Assembly: GCF_011742875.1 (NCBI RefSeq) | Contig: NZ_JAAQTL010000001.1 | Span: 868,001 to 932,000 of the forward strand | Source: Luteibacter yeojuensis | Lineage (GTDB): Bacteria; Pseudomonadota; Gammaproteobacteria; Xanthomonadales; Rhodanobacteraceae | Length of the DNA: 64,000 bases | Direction of reading: 5' to 3' | Part shown: positions 48,739-57,500 of the stretch, piece by piece | Numbering within the stretch: the stretch's first letter is position 1 | Layout: each line of letters starts with the position of its first letter | Position numbers and translations under genes: made by a program | The notes under the pieces: model-generated | Databases searched by the model: none | Seen by the model: only the letters and a program-made list of their open reading frames with translations | What the model was told of the DNA's origin: nothing

Positions 48739-48846
48739 TCCGTGGGTCAGTGCGCGGCGCCAAGAAGAAGTTCGTCGCGTAACCCAACGGTCTGAGGCCC
48801 GACCAGGACAGGAGAAACGGATGGTCTGTCGGGAGTCGTCTTCCTC

Positions 48847-48862
48847 GTACACGTACGTGTAC
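48847..48862. repeat. 16-bp perfect palindrome GTACACGTACGTGTAC
   Basis: It is followed at 48868-48883 by a second inverted repeat, CATAAT-N4-ATTATG, in a 60 bp stretch much richer in A+T than its surroundings. It lies between two gene remnants. It may be a leftover promoter or operator. Confidence 0.55.
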
Positions 48863-48951
48863 GTACGCATAATGTATATTATGTAAAATAACGTGCGTGC
48901 CCATATCGCATGTTCGCTGTCGTCACCCAGCTAACCGTGACACCTACCCAC

Positions 48952-49194
48952 TTAACCCCCTTCGACGTTCTCCCGGCCCGGCTCCTTCTCCAGCCTACAT
49001 ATGCTGCCGAGCGGATCGTTTTTGAAATGGGCGACTCCAGCCGGCACGAAGCTGTAGACCCGCCCCTCGGGACCGACGATGTCAGAGAAGCTTCGGGTCT
49101 AGTCACCATCACACGGGTAAACGTCGATGACGATGGCGCCTGCATCGACGCATGCGAAACGGATCAGCTCGGAAAGTGTGGATCGGTCGTACAT
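48952..49194 (-). pseudogene. Truncated methyltransferase remnant with in-frame stop
   Basis: After AAAGGAG, an ATG at 49194 opens MYDRSTLSELIRFACVDAGA and then AIVIDVYPCDGD, followed by TAG (49099-49101). The same frame continues TRSFSDIVGPEGRVYSFVPA, GVAHFKNDPLGSI and EKEPGRENVE, then stops at 48952. This is the start of a class I SAM-dependent methyltransferase (V-I-D-V-Y-P-x-D-G-D-W-T is the expected motif I, so tryptophan became a stop). The C-terminal two thirds are absent. The intact ribosome site suggests the decay is recent. Confidence 0.65.
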
Positions 49195-49334
49195 GAAAAT
49201 CTCCTTTGCGATCGTTTCGGATTGCGTCTTCGGCAAGTCCGTTAGCCCCGCGTCGCCGTGGTGCGTTCCGGCCACGTCGCGCGGGCCAGATCGCACTCGA
49301 TCCGGTTGCGTGCTTCGCGTCGATGCCGGTGTGA

Positions 49335-49934
49335 TCATCCGTCGAAATTGACGAGATCCTTGAAGATCAGTCGACCCCAGCGATTTCCACGCGCCTGGAC
49401 CAGAAGCCCACCTTCGGAAAGCTCGCCAAGCTGGATCGGAGAGAAGCCGAGCTTTTCCGCAAGCGTAGCAACCTCAGTCGCGGCGTCGTCATCGTCGCTC
49501 GCCAGAAACACGACTCGCCTTCCGCCATGGACGGCCGGATCCTTGGCGAGGACGCCAGCCCCCAGATGGTTGAAGCCCTTCACCAGCCGTGCACCCGTGA
49601 ACGCCTGCGCCACAACCGTGGAGGAGGGTTTTCCTCCCAGTTCCTCGGGCGGCACGCGGGTGTTGGTGACATCGATGATGGTCTTTCCCTGCCAGGTCGA
49701 CAGCGCCTTTGCGACATCCTGGTGCGACTTGAAACGTACGGCCAAAAAGATGATGTCCGCCTCGACCGCTTCCGCCAGTGTCATTGGAAAGATAGTGGGC
49801 CCGATTGCGGCCGCGACGGAGGCAAAGCTTTCCGGGTCGCGCGTGGTGGCCACGGATATGTCGATGTGCTTGCGGGCAAACGCCCTGGCCAGAGCCTGAC
49901 CGATAGGGCCGAAACCGATAATGGAATAGTTCAT
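49335..49934 (-). CDS. NAD(P)-binding reductase (F420-dependent-reductase-like)
   Basis: A 199-residue Rossmann protein. The cofactor loop IIGFGPIGQALARAFA opens it, followed by VATTRDPESF, FLAVRFKSHQDVA, IIDVTNTRVPPEELGG and a helical tail. The length and pattern match the small NADP oxidoreductase coenzyme-F420-dependent-like family that is widespread in bacteria without F420. ATG 49934 is chosen at the start of the Rossmann strand. It lies 94 bp downstream of the first of two SDR genes, same strand, and could be co-transcribed with them. Confidence 0.87.
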   Translation of the reverse strand: MNYSIIGFGPIGQALARAFARKHIDISVATTRDPESFASVAAAIGPTIFPMTLAEAVEADIIFLAVRFKSHQDVAKALSTWQGKTIIDVTNTRVPPEELGGKPSSTVVAQAFTGARLVKGFNHLGAGVLAKDPAVHGGRRVVFLASDDDDAATEVATLAEKLGFSPIQLGELSEGGLLVQARGNRWGRLIFKDLVNFDG

Positions 49935-50028
49935 GCGTGTGCTTCTCTGAGCTTGGGTGATATCCAGGTCTGGCAGCATGGTCCGAGGCTGGTCGCTCTG
50001 GAGGGGCAGCCTCGGGACCGCGTCGGGA

Positions 50029-50796
50029 TCAGGCCTGCGCCATGCCCCCGTCGACGGCGAGATCGATACCTGTGATGTAAGAACTTTCATCGGAAGCGAG
50101 GAACACAACGGCTGCGGCGGTTTCCTGGGGTAGGCCCCTGCGCCCCATGGGAATCTGCGCGGCGAACTGGGCGGCGGCTTCCTTGGCCTGTTCAGCGGTA
50201 AGACCCGTCGTCGTCGCCAGGGCCGGGGTATCGATCGGCCCGGGGCTCATCGAATTCACGCGGATCCCTCGGTCTTTCAACTCCATGGTCCAGGCGCGCG
50301 CGAAGTTGCGCACAGCCGCCTTGCTTGCGGCGTAGGCGCTGAACCCTGGCAGTCCCAACACGTTCGAGACCGAAGAGGTCAGGATGATCGAACCGCCGTC
50401 CTTGAAGAGCGGGAGGGCCTTCTGCACCGTAAAGAACACGCCCTTCACGTTCACATCGAAGGTCTGGTCGAAGTGGGCCTCAGTGGCTACCTCGAGCGGT
50501 GCGATGGTCCCCGCGCCCGCGTTCGCAAAGAGAATGTCGATGTGGCCATGTTTCTCTTTCACGACGGCATAGAGCCGGTCCAGGTCGTCCAGGCGCGACA
50601 CGTCGCCGACGACCGTCGTCACATTGCTCTCGATGACGGCCGCAGCCTCCTTCAGCTCTTTCTCTCGCCGCCCCGTGATCACGACGTGCGCACCTTCTTC
50701 CACGAGGCGCTTGGCTGTGGCCAGGCCGATCCCGCTGCTCCCGCCGGTAACGACCGCAATTTTTCCCGCCAGTTTTTGTTCACGATGGTTGTTCAT
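50029..50796 (-). CDS. SDR-family oxidoreductase (copy 1)
   Basis: A 255-residue classical SDR: TGGSSGIG cofactor motif (about 18-25), NAGAG near 90, Y-x3-K in YAASKAAVRN, ending ITGIDLAVDGGMAQA. The basic residues after strand 2 (VVITGRREKEL) suggest NADP. It is clearly related to the SDR at 50895-51629 (FANAGAG, FDxNVKGxxFTVQKALPL and GGSI-ILT shared), so the pair arose by duplication. AGAGGA precedes ATG 50796. Members of this pair's type are often induced by LysR regulators in response to electrophiles or aromatic compounds. Confidence 0.9.
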   Translation of the reverse strand: MNNHREQKLAGKIAVVTGGSSGIGLATAKRLVEEGAHVVITGRREKELKEAAAVIESNVTTVVGDVSRLDDLDRLYAVVKEKHGHIDILFANAGAGTIAPLEVATEAHFDQTFDVNVKGVFFTVQKALPLFKDGGSIILTSSVSNVLGLPGFSAYAASKAAVRNFARAWTMELKDRGIRVNSMSPGPIDTPALATTTGLTAEQAKEAAAQFAAQIPMGRRGLPQETAAAVVFLASDESSYITGIDLAVDGGMAQA

Positions 50797-50834
50797 GTGT
50801 TTTTCCTCTTTGCTTTTCATGGTTCACCACGCCC

Positions 50835-50862
50835 TGCGGGCTCCGCATTGCGGGCTCCGCAT
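50835..50862. repeat. Two tandem copies of TGCGGGCTCCGCAT
   Basis: The 14-bp unit occurs twice back to back between the two SDR genes. Each unit contains an inverted GCGG-N3-CCGC, so the transcript could form two small hairpins. It may affect expression of the downstream SDR. Confidence 0.7.
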
Positions 50863-50894
50863 ATCGAAGGGAGTAACCCGCCGGGCGTAGCACG

Positions 50895-51629
50895 TCAGAG
50901 TTGTGCCAGGCCGCCGTCGACGGCGAGCTCGCTGGCGGTCATGAAGCTGCTGTCCGGCGAGGCAAGAAAGGCCGCTGCCGCCGCGATCTCCCACGGATCG
51001 GCCATGCGCTGGAGCGGCGTCATCGCGCCATAGGCCTTCTGGCCTTCCTCACCCAGCGCCTGCTTGGCGAGCTCGGTCGCCGTCGCCCCCGGCGACAGCA
51101 CGTTGACCCGGATACCGGTGCCCTTCAGGTCTTCCGCCCAGGTCTTCGCGAGGTTGCGCACCGCCGCTTTGCTCGCGCTGTAGGCAGTGAATGCCGGGGC
51201 GCCGGTGGTGCCCGCACTTGATCCCGTCAGGATGATCGAACCGCCCTCGCCCATCAGCGGCAGCGCTTTCTGCACCGTGAAGATCGTGCCCTTCACGTTG
51301 GTGTCGAAGGTTTCGTCGATGTGCCCGGCGGTGATCTTGCCGAGCGCAAGCGGGCTGCCCGCCCCGGCATTGGCGAAGACGATGTCGAGGGTGCCGCGCT
51401 CGGCCTTCACCGCCGCGTAGAGTCGGTCGAGGTCGGCTTCGTTCGAGACCGAACCCTTCACCGCGCGGGCATGTGGCCCGAGGTCGGCAACGGCGGCGTC
51501 GAGCACGTCCTGCCGCCGGCCAAAAATGAAGACAAAAGCGCCCTCTTCGATGAAGCGCTTTGCTGCGGCGCGGCCGATACCCGTGGCGCCGCCGGTGATC
51601 ACGGCGGTCTTTCCACTCAGTCTGTTCAT
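50895..51629 (-). CDS. SDR-family oxidoreductase (copy 2)
   Basis: A 244-residue classical SDR: TGGATGIG cofactor motif, NAGAG, S-x-G active serine region GSSAGTTG, Y-x3-K in YSASKAAVRN, ending MTASELAVDGGLAQL. FGRRQDV after strand 2 suggests NADP. It is the promoter-proximal member of the duplicated pair and is divergent from a LysR regulator. ATG 51629 is chosen over 51638 for ribosome-site spacing (AAGGA, eight bases). Confidence 0.9.
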   Translation of the reverse strand: MNRLSGKTAVITGGATGIGRAAAKRFIEEGAFVFIFGRRQDVLDAAVADLGPHARAVKGSVSNEADLDRLYAAVKAERGTLDIVFANAGAGSPLALGKITAGHIDETFDTNVKGTIFTVQKALPLMGEGGSIILTGSSAGTTGAPAFTAYSASKAAVRNLAKTWAEDLKGTGIRVNVLSPGATATELAKQALGEEGQKAYGAMTPLQRMADPWEIAAAAAFLASPDSSFMTASELAVDGGLAQL

Positions 51630-51683
51630 GTCATGCATCCTTCGTTCTGTGTTTCAGGTTCAAACGAAGATGGGCTGCTTGAC

Positions 51684-51693
51684 GCATCGATGC
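51684..51693. promoter_or_regulatory. Palindrome GCATCGATGC, possible LysR operator
   Basis: A perfect 10-bp palindrome in the 108 bp gap between the SDR pair and the divergent LysR gene, about 50 bp from each start. The surrounding sequence is A+T rich. Its role is inferred from position only. Confidence 0.4.
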
Positions 51694-51737
51694 AATTGAC
51701 GAAACATAGCTTAATTCGATCTAATTATTGGATACAT

Positions 51738-52628
51738 GTGCTCGACAACGTCACCATCAACCAGCTGCGTGCGTTCGTTGCGGTATGCGATCAGGGAAGC
51801 TTTTCGGGTGCGGCGCGGAAGCTTGGCCGCGCGCAGTCGGCCATCAGCCACGCGGTCAAGGCGCTGGAAAGCGCCTTCGATGTCGAGTTGTTCGATCGCG
51901 ACACCCGCAAGGCGCAGCTGACCGCGGCGGGGCGTAGCCTCCTGCCGGACGCGCGAGCGGTGATCTCACGCACGGAAGAAATGAAGACCCGCGCCGGCTC
52001 GATCGCCCGAGCCGGCGCGCCCCAGGTTTCAGTGGCGGTCGATGTCTACTTCCCGCGCGCCCACCTGATCGAGAGTCTGCGGACGCTGCAAGCAGAATTC
52101 CCTACTGCGGCGATCAATCTGCGCATCACGACCATGCAGGGGGGCGAGAGACTGGTGCTCGAGAAGATGTGTGCGCTGGCTGTCACGATCCAGAATGTGC
52201 CGGAGGTGAGCCCAGATGCCGTGGAACGCCACTGGTTGTGCGAGGCAGAGATGGTGACGCTGTGTGCGCCGTCCCATCCGCTCGCTTCGACACCGAAATC
52301 CATACCGGTGGACGAGTTCGGTCGGCATGTTCAGATCGTCGTCACGGACAATCAGCCGGAAGCAGAAAAGACCCAACAGGGCGTGGCTGGCAAGCGCCTG
52401 TGGCTGGTCAATGATCTCGGCGCCAAGCGTGATCTCCTCAAGGCGGGGCTCGGCTGGGGGCACATGCCGCGACACCTCGTTGGCGAAGACCTAGTGGGCG
52501 GCGAGCTCGTCGAACTCGAACGCCGCGCATGGCACCTCGGTCCGCTCGTGTTCGTGATATCGCAACGACGGGGGTATGACCTATCCCCATGCGAGTCGCG
52601 ACTGGTCGAGCTTCTAGGCAAACCTTAG
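51738..52628 (+). CDS. LysR-family transcriptional regulator
   Basis: A 296-residue LysR protein. The winged helix is NQLRAFVAVCDQGSFSGAARKLGRAQSAISHAVKALE, followed by an effector domain (about 95-290). GTG 51738 gives the usual distance to the helix-turn-helix; an ATG at 51690 would add 16 residues across the palindrome and has no ribosome site either. It is divergent from the two SDR genes and probably controls them. Confidence 0.9.
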   Translation: MLDNVTINQLRAFVAVCDQGSFSGAARKLGRAQSAISHAVKALESAFDVELFDRDTRKAQLTAAGRSLLPDARAVISRTEEMKTRAGSIARAGAPQVSVAVDVYFPRAHLIESLRTLQAEFPTAAINLRITTMQGGERLVLEKMCALAVTIQNVPEVSPDAVERHWLCEAEMVTLCAPSHPLASTPKSIPVDEFGRHVQIVVTDNQPEAEKTQQGVAGKRLWLVNDLGAKRDLLKAGLGWGHMPRHLVGEDLVGGELVELERRAWHLGPLVFVISQRRGYDLSPCESRLVELLGKP

Positions 52629-52727
52629 CGAATCCCTAAGGAACCCAGACGACTGCGCGCGAGCCACGGCGGTCTCGCGCTCGGCCACGAGCAACGACGC
52701 ACGCAAAGCTTCCTCCCGTCAGGCTAA

Positions 52728-53624
52728 TCACCCTCGCTCCCGAGCATAGCGTGCGGGTGGCATGCCAACGCTGCGACTGAACGCGACGCTGAACGTACTC
52801 GCTGAGCTGTAGCCAACGCGCTCGGCGACGTCCGCGATGGCGACGCCCGGGTTGCGAAGCAGCTTTTTGGCCAGCGCCATCCGCCAGGTCAGCAGGTACT
52901 CCATCGGCGTTACTCCCACGGCGCGGTTGAAGCGTTCGAAGAACGCCGAGCGCGACAGCGCGGCTTCCTTCGCCAGGTGCGCTACCGTCCAGGGGCGCGT
53001 CGGCATCTCATGCATGCACCTTATCGCGACGGCGAGGCGCGCATCGGCCAGGCCACGCAACAATCCGGGCGACTCGGCGGTGTCCGCGGAGGATCGCAGC
53101 GCTTCGATCAACAGCACCTCGAGCAAGCGCGTGAGGATAAGTTCGCGGGCGGGCCGCTGTCCGCGCGATTCTTCGTTCACCAGTTGCACCAGCGTGGCGA
53201 GCCGCTGCTCGCCGCGCACGTGGACCAGTTGCGGCAACAGTGAAACCAGTATGGCGGCATCCGGCGAGCCAAAGACGCAATAGCCGACCATCATGCGCAC
53301 CTGCGGCGGCCCGTCCAGCGCGCCGAGGCGGAATTCACCACCGGGCAGGACGATGGGTGACGCATCCGGGCCGTCATCCGGTGGATCAATGCTCGAGGTT
53401 GCGAAGTTATGCGCGGCGGGGATCAGCACGAAATCGCCGGCCAGCAGCACCAACGGCTCCTGCCCTTCCACGACGAGCCGGCAGGATCCTTCAAGGACCA
53501 CGCAGTAGAACGGCCGCCCAAGCTCGGTGCGGCGAACCCGCCACCGGCCAGCGCCGTTGACCACCTTGGAAAAAGCGGCTTCGGGCTGAAGCAGCGTGAC
53601 GACCTCGGAGAGCGGATCGGCCAT
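52728..53624 (-). CDS. AraC-family transcriptional regulator (cupin type)
   Basis: A 298-residue regulator with an N-terminal cupin domain of the type found before many AraC DNA-binding domains (about 1-165, VVLEGSCRLVVEGQEPLVLLAGDFVLIP). The C-terminal double helix-turn-helix (about 200-296) has WTVAHLAKEAALSRSAFFERFNRAVG and IADVAERVGYSSASTFSVAFSRSVG. ATG 53624 fits. It is divergent from an SDR gene 100 bp away, which it probably controls; this regulator-SDR arrangement is common. Confidence 0.92.
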   Translation of the reverse strand: MADPLSEVVTLLQPEAAFSKVVNGAGRWRVRRTELGRPFYCVVLEGSCRLVVEGQEPLVLLAGDFVLIPAAHNFATSSIDPPDDGPDASPIVLPGGEFRLGALDGPPQVRMMVGYCVFGSPDAAILVSLLPQLVHVRGEQRLATLVQLVNEESRGQRPARELILTRLLEVLLIEALRSSADTAESPGLLRGLADARLAVAIRCMHEMPTRPWTVAHLAKEAALSRSAFFERFNRAVGVTPMEYLLTWRMALAKKLLRNPGVAIADVAERVGYSSASTFSVAFSRSVGMPPARYARERG

Positions 53625-53724
53625 GATTGGACTATCGCTAACAAGATATGGACCTTCTATGGTAGATGATCCTGAAGCCGGCGCCTATCGTGGACACGTC
53701 CCCCCACTCCACGCAGGAGCTTCC

Positions 53725-54477
53725 ATGAAAACCGTCTTGATCACCGGTTGTTCGTCCGGCTTTGGCCTCGAGACCGCCAAGGACTTCCTCGGCCGCGGCT
53801 GGCAAGTCATCGCCACCATGCGCACGCCGCGCGAAGACGTGCTGCCGAGCTCCGGGCGCTTGCGCGTACTGCCGCTCGACGTGACCGACCCGCGGAGCAT
53901 TCGCGCGCTCATCGATGCGGCGGGTCCCATCGACGCTCTCGTGAACAATGCCGGCATCGGCTTGCTCAATGCCCTGGAGGGCACCTCGATGGACGCCGCT
54001 CGCGACGTGTTCGAAACCAACACCCTGGGCACCATCGCGATGACCCAGGCGGTGTTGCCGCAATTCCGCGAGCGCAGGAGCGGCGTGATCGTCAATGTCA
54101 CCTCCTCGGTTACGCTGAAGCCGCTCCACCTCCTGTCCGTCTACACCGCCAGCAAGGCGGCCGTGAACGCGTTCACCGAATCGCTGGCGCTCGAGTTGGA
54201 ACCGTTCAACGTTCGGGTTCGGCTGGTGCTGCCGGGGCGAGCACCGGAAACCCGTTTCGGCGAGAACGCACGGTCCCGCGCGCAAGGTGGCTTCCCCGAG
54301 GCATACAGCGGGCTGGTGCAGAAGGTTTTCGAAAGCTGGTCGCAATCGGCCGCTCCGGTGACGCACACCTCCGACGTGACCGAGGCGGTCTGGCGGGCAG
54401 TCAACGATCCATCAAGCCCCGTACGCCTGCCGGCGGGCGCCGATGCCGTGGCCTTGGCCGCGGCGGACCTTGACTAA
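53725..54477 (+). CDS. SDR-family oxidoreductase
   Basis: A 250-residue SDR with TGCSSGFG (about 7-14), NNAGIG near 74, SSVTLKPLHLLSVYTASKAAV holding the serine and Y-x3-K, and ATMRTPRED after strand 2, which suggests NADP. It belongs to the retinol-dehydrogenase-like or oxidoreductase group often placed beside AraC regulators. AGGAGC precedes ATG 53725. It is only distantly related to the SDR pair at 50-51.6 kb. It converges on the autotransporter gene. Confidence 0.9.
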   Translation: MKTVLITGCSSGFGLETAKDFLGRGWQVIATMRTPREDVLPSSGRLRVLPLDVTDPRSIRALIDAAGPIDALVNNAGIGLLNALEGTSMDAARDVFETNTLGTIAMTQAVLPQFRERRSGVIVNVTSSVTLKPLHLLSVYTASKAAVNAFTESLALELEPFNVRVRLVLPGRAPETRFGENARSRAQGGFPEAYSGLVQKVFESWSQSAAPVTHTSDVTEAVWRAVNDPSSPVRLPAGADAVALAAADLD

Positions 54478-54552
54478 GGGTGCCGGGGTTCAGGCGCCGC
54501 CCTCCCCCCTTCGCCCTTGCAGGCACTCCTTCCACAGCGCCTCGCCTCCTCC

Positions 54553-57500
54553 CTAGAACGCCCAGGCAAGGGCGACGCGCGCGGCCTGGTCTTTCACATC
54601 GCCGGCGAACTGGCCGCTGTAGGTGGCGTCGATCGCGACGCCGGGCGCCACGGCGAAGCTGATGCCGCCGTTGACGGCCGCCGCGTTCCTGGCCACCGGT
54701 ACGCCGCCGATGTTGAATGACGGACCGCCCGCGGCGAAACGCATCGTCTCCACCGGAGTGACATCTCCCCATGCATGCTGCCAGCCAAGGCTGAAGGTCG
54801 CGCGTATGTCGCCGCGGTCACCAAGCTGTAGGCTGCCGCGCGCGCCCAAGGTACCGACCGTCACGGAACTGCTCTGTCCTTTGACCTCGAACGCGGCGAT
54901 GCTGTCGCGCTCCTTGATCGCATCGGTCGTCAGTCGGTCATAGGCGATGTTGACGAACGGCGCGAGCGTGGAGCGCCCCATACCGATCTCATAGCTGCCA
55001 TCGACATAAGCCTGCGCCGTGTTGGCGTCATATCGTGCGCTGGTGGTGCTTCGGAAGTCGGCGAAGGCGATCGAGCGACGGGTCCTCACTTTTTGCCACC
55101 CATAGATCGCCGCGGCCTGCAGGTGGAAGGCATCGGATCGCATGTCGGCGTAGAGGCCGGCGTAGTTGTCCACGTGATGTGCCGAAACGGCGGGAGTGGT
55201 GCTGCGTGCGGTGCCTTGGCCCCTGCCGAGCAGTCCACCCACGCGCGCATCGCTGCCCACGCTGGTGTCCGTGCCCACCACGATGCCGCTGCCGTTCGCC
55301 GAGAGTTCCGACGCGTTGCCGTCGCTGTCGTAGCGTCCCCAATGACCCCAGGCGGACGTCCACACCGACCCGCCGTCACGGTCGGCCGCCTCATGGGTGC
55401 CGGCCCGGCTGGACGTTCCAGCGAGATGGGCGTTGATGGCCTCGCGCACGTAACGGTCGCTATCGAGCAGGGCCGTGCGCGTGCTGGCATGGATGTCTGC
55501 CTGCAACTGCTGGAACGCGGCTGCCGCGGTGGTGCGATCGAGCACGACCACCAGGTCGAACAATGGATTGCCGGGACCCAGTGCCTCCGTGGCCTCGGCC
55601 ACGGCCCTTCCATTGGCCGTCTCGGCCACCGAGGGGAAGGTGTTGGCATTCCGCGCCAGGAGCACGCTCACGCTGGTGGCGTCATAGCTCAGGGTCGGCG
55701 TGACGAACGCGAAGTTGGAGGCGACACTGCCGAATTCGCCGCTGACGCCGCCGGTCGCGGTGAGGATGCGGTAGCCGGTGCCAGGCTGCCAGCCTGCCGA
55801 AGGGAGGAACAGCAACGCGCTGCCCGCGAGTGTGGCGCTGCCGTTCACCATCAGTTGGCTTCCCGCACCGTTGGCCGCCAGAGTGACGGCGAACGTCCCG
55901 TCGACGCCTTGGGTGTAGTTGTCGTTGACGTTGAGCACGCCTACCGCGCCGGTGCCGCCCGGATGCAGTACACCGTCGTTGATCAGGCTGCCGTCGATGG
56001 TGCCCTGTCCCGTCAACGTGCCGCCCGAGCCCACCGCGACATCGCCTCCCAGCGTGGCCGCGCTTGTCGACGTGTCGCCGACTTGCAGGGTGCCCTGTTC
56101 CACCGATGTGGCGCCGGTGAAGGCATTGAGATCGTTCAAGGTCAAGGCGCCCTGCCCGGTCTTGATCAGCTGGCCCGCGCCGGTGACGTTGCCTTGGAAG
56201 ATACCGTCGGTCGCCTGGTCGAATACCAGTACACCGTTGTCGGCAATTGCCCCGCGCAGGCTCGTGCTGTTCCCTGCCAACGTGCCGGCGTTGACGATGG
56301 TGCCGCCGCCATAGGTATTGGCGCCCGTGAGGACTAACGTGCCGGCACCGAGCTTGGTCACGCCACCGCTGCCGCTCAATGCCTGCGACAACGTGAAGGT
56401 ATTCCCGGCATCGGCGATGTCCAGACCGCCACCGGTCGCGCCCAGCGTGATGGCGCGAGTCGTGCCGCTGAAGGCGGTACCCGTGACCTGCAAGGTGCCA
56501 CCCTCGATATCGATGCCGGCCGTGGGAGCGCCCAGGCTCGCATCGGACGACACGGACAGCGTACCCTGCGAAATCTGCGTCGACTGGGTGTACGTGTTCG
56601 CACCGTTGAGCACCAGTGTGCCCAGCCCCGTCTTGTCGATGCCGGCGCCGGAAAGCGTGCTGTCGATGGTGGCAACCCAGCCGGCACTGGCAGCGCTGCC
56701 GTCGCCCACGCGGATCTCGCTCAATGGATGCTGCGTGCTGCCGTCCAGTGTCAGTGTGTCGCCGTCGAGCAGGTAACCGTCGCTGGCGAACTGGATGCCC
56801 AGCGTGGTCACAGGCAGTGCGCCGCCGGCATCGTCCACCGTCACCGTACCTGGCGCGCCGGCGAAGATCGCGAACGCGTTGGCGGGCACGCGCACGCCGG
56901 TGGCGGAGCCGTCGGCGTTGGCCCAGTTGGCGTTGGCCTGCGCCCATGTACCGCTGCCGCCACCCAGTTGCGTGGAGGAAGCCAGGCCATTGGCGTTCCA
57001 GAAGTTCAGTGCCATGCCGGCGCTGGCGACCAGGTTCACCTGCTTGCTTCCGGTCAGGTACTGGATGGTGTAGCCGCTGCTTGGCGGGATGATGCCGCCG
57101 TTGGCTTGGGTCAGGCTGCCTGTGTAATTGAACAGGTTGTACAGCCCCGGACCGAAACCGCCCGCGTCATAGGGAACCAGGGTGGCACCATCGAGCGTCA
57201 GGTCGCCGTTGACCTGCACGTTGTGGCCTTGCCCCGGTGTCGTGCTGTCGGGTCCCGGCGTGCCGAACCAGAAATCGAACTGGCTTCCCTGCTCGGCAAG
57301 CAGGTTACCGTTGACGTTGAAGGAACCCGTGGGATTGCCCGGCGCGAGATGACCGCCTGCCTGCACGTCGACATTGCCATTGACCGAGCCGAAGCCGCCG
57401 AGTACGCCAGTACTTGCCACGATGATGTCGCTTTGCACGCTGGCGGTTGCATGTGTCGCGTCGCCCACGAGCAACGTGCCGCCCAGGACCTGCGTCGGTC

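Noticed and set aside
43361..54477. Mobile element in the accessory region
   Set aside because: No transposase, integrase, terminal inverted repeats or tRNA border was found, although the gene remnants show past rearrangement.
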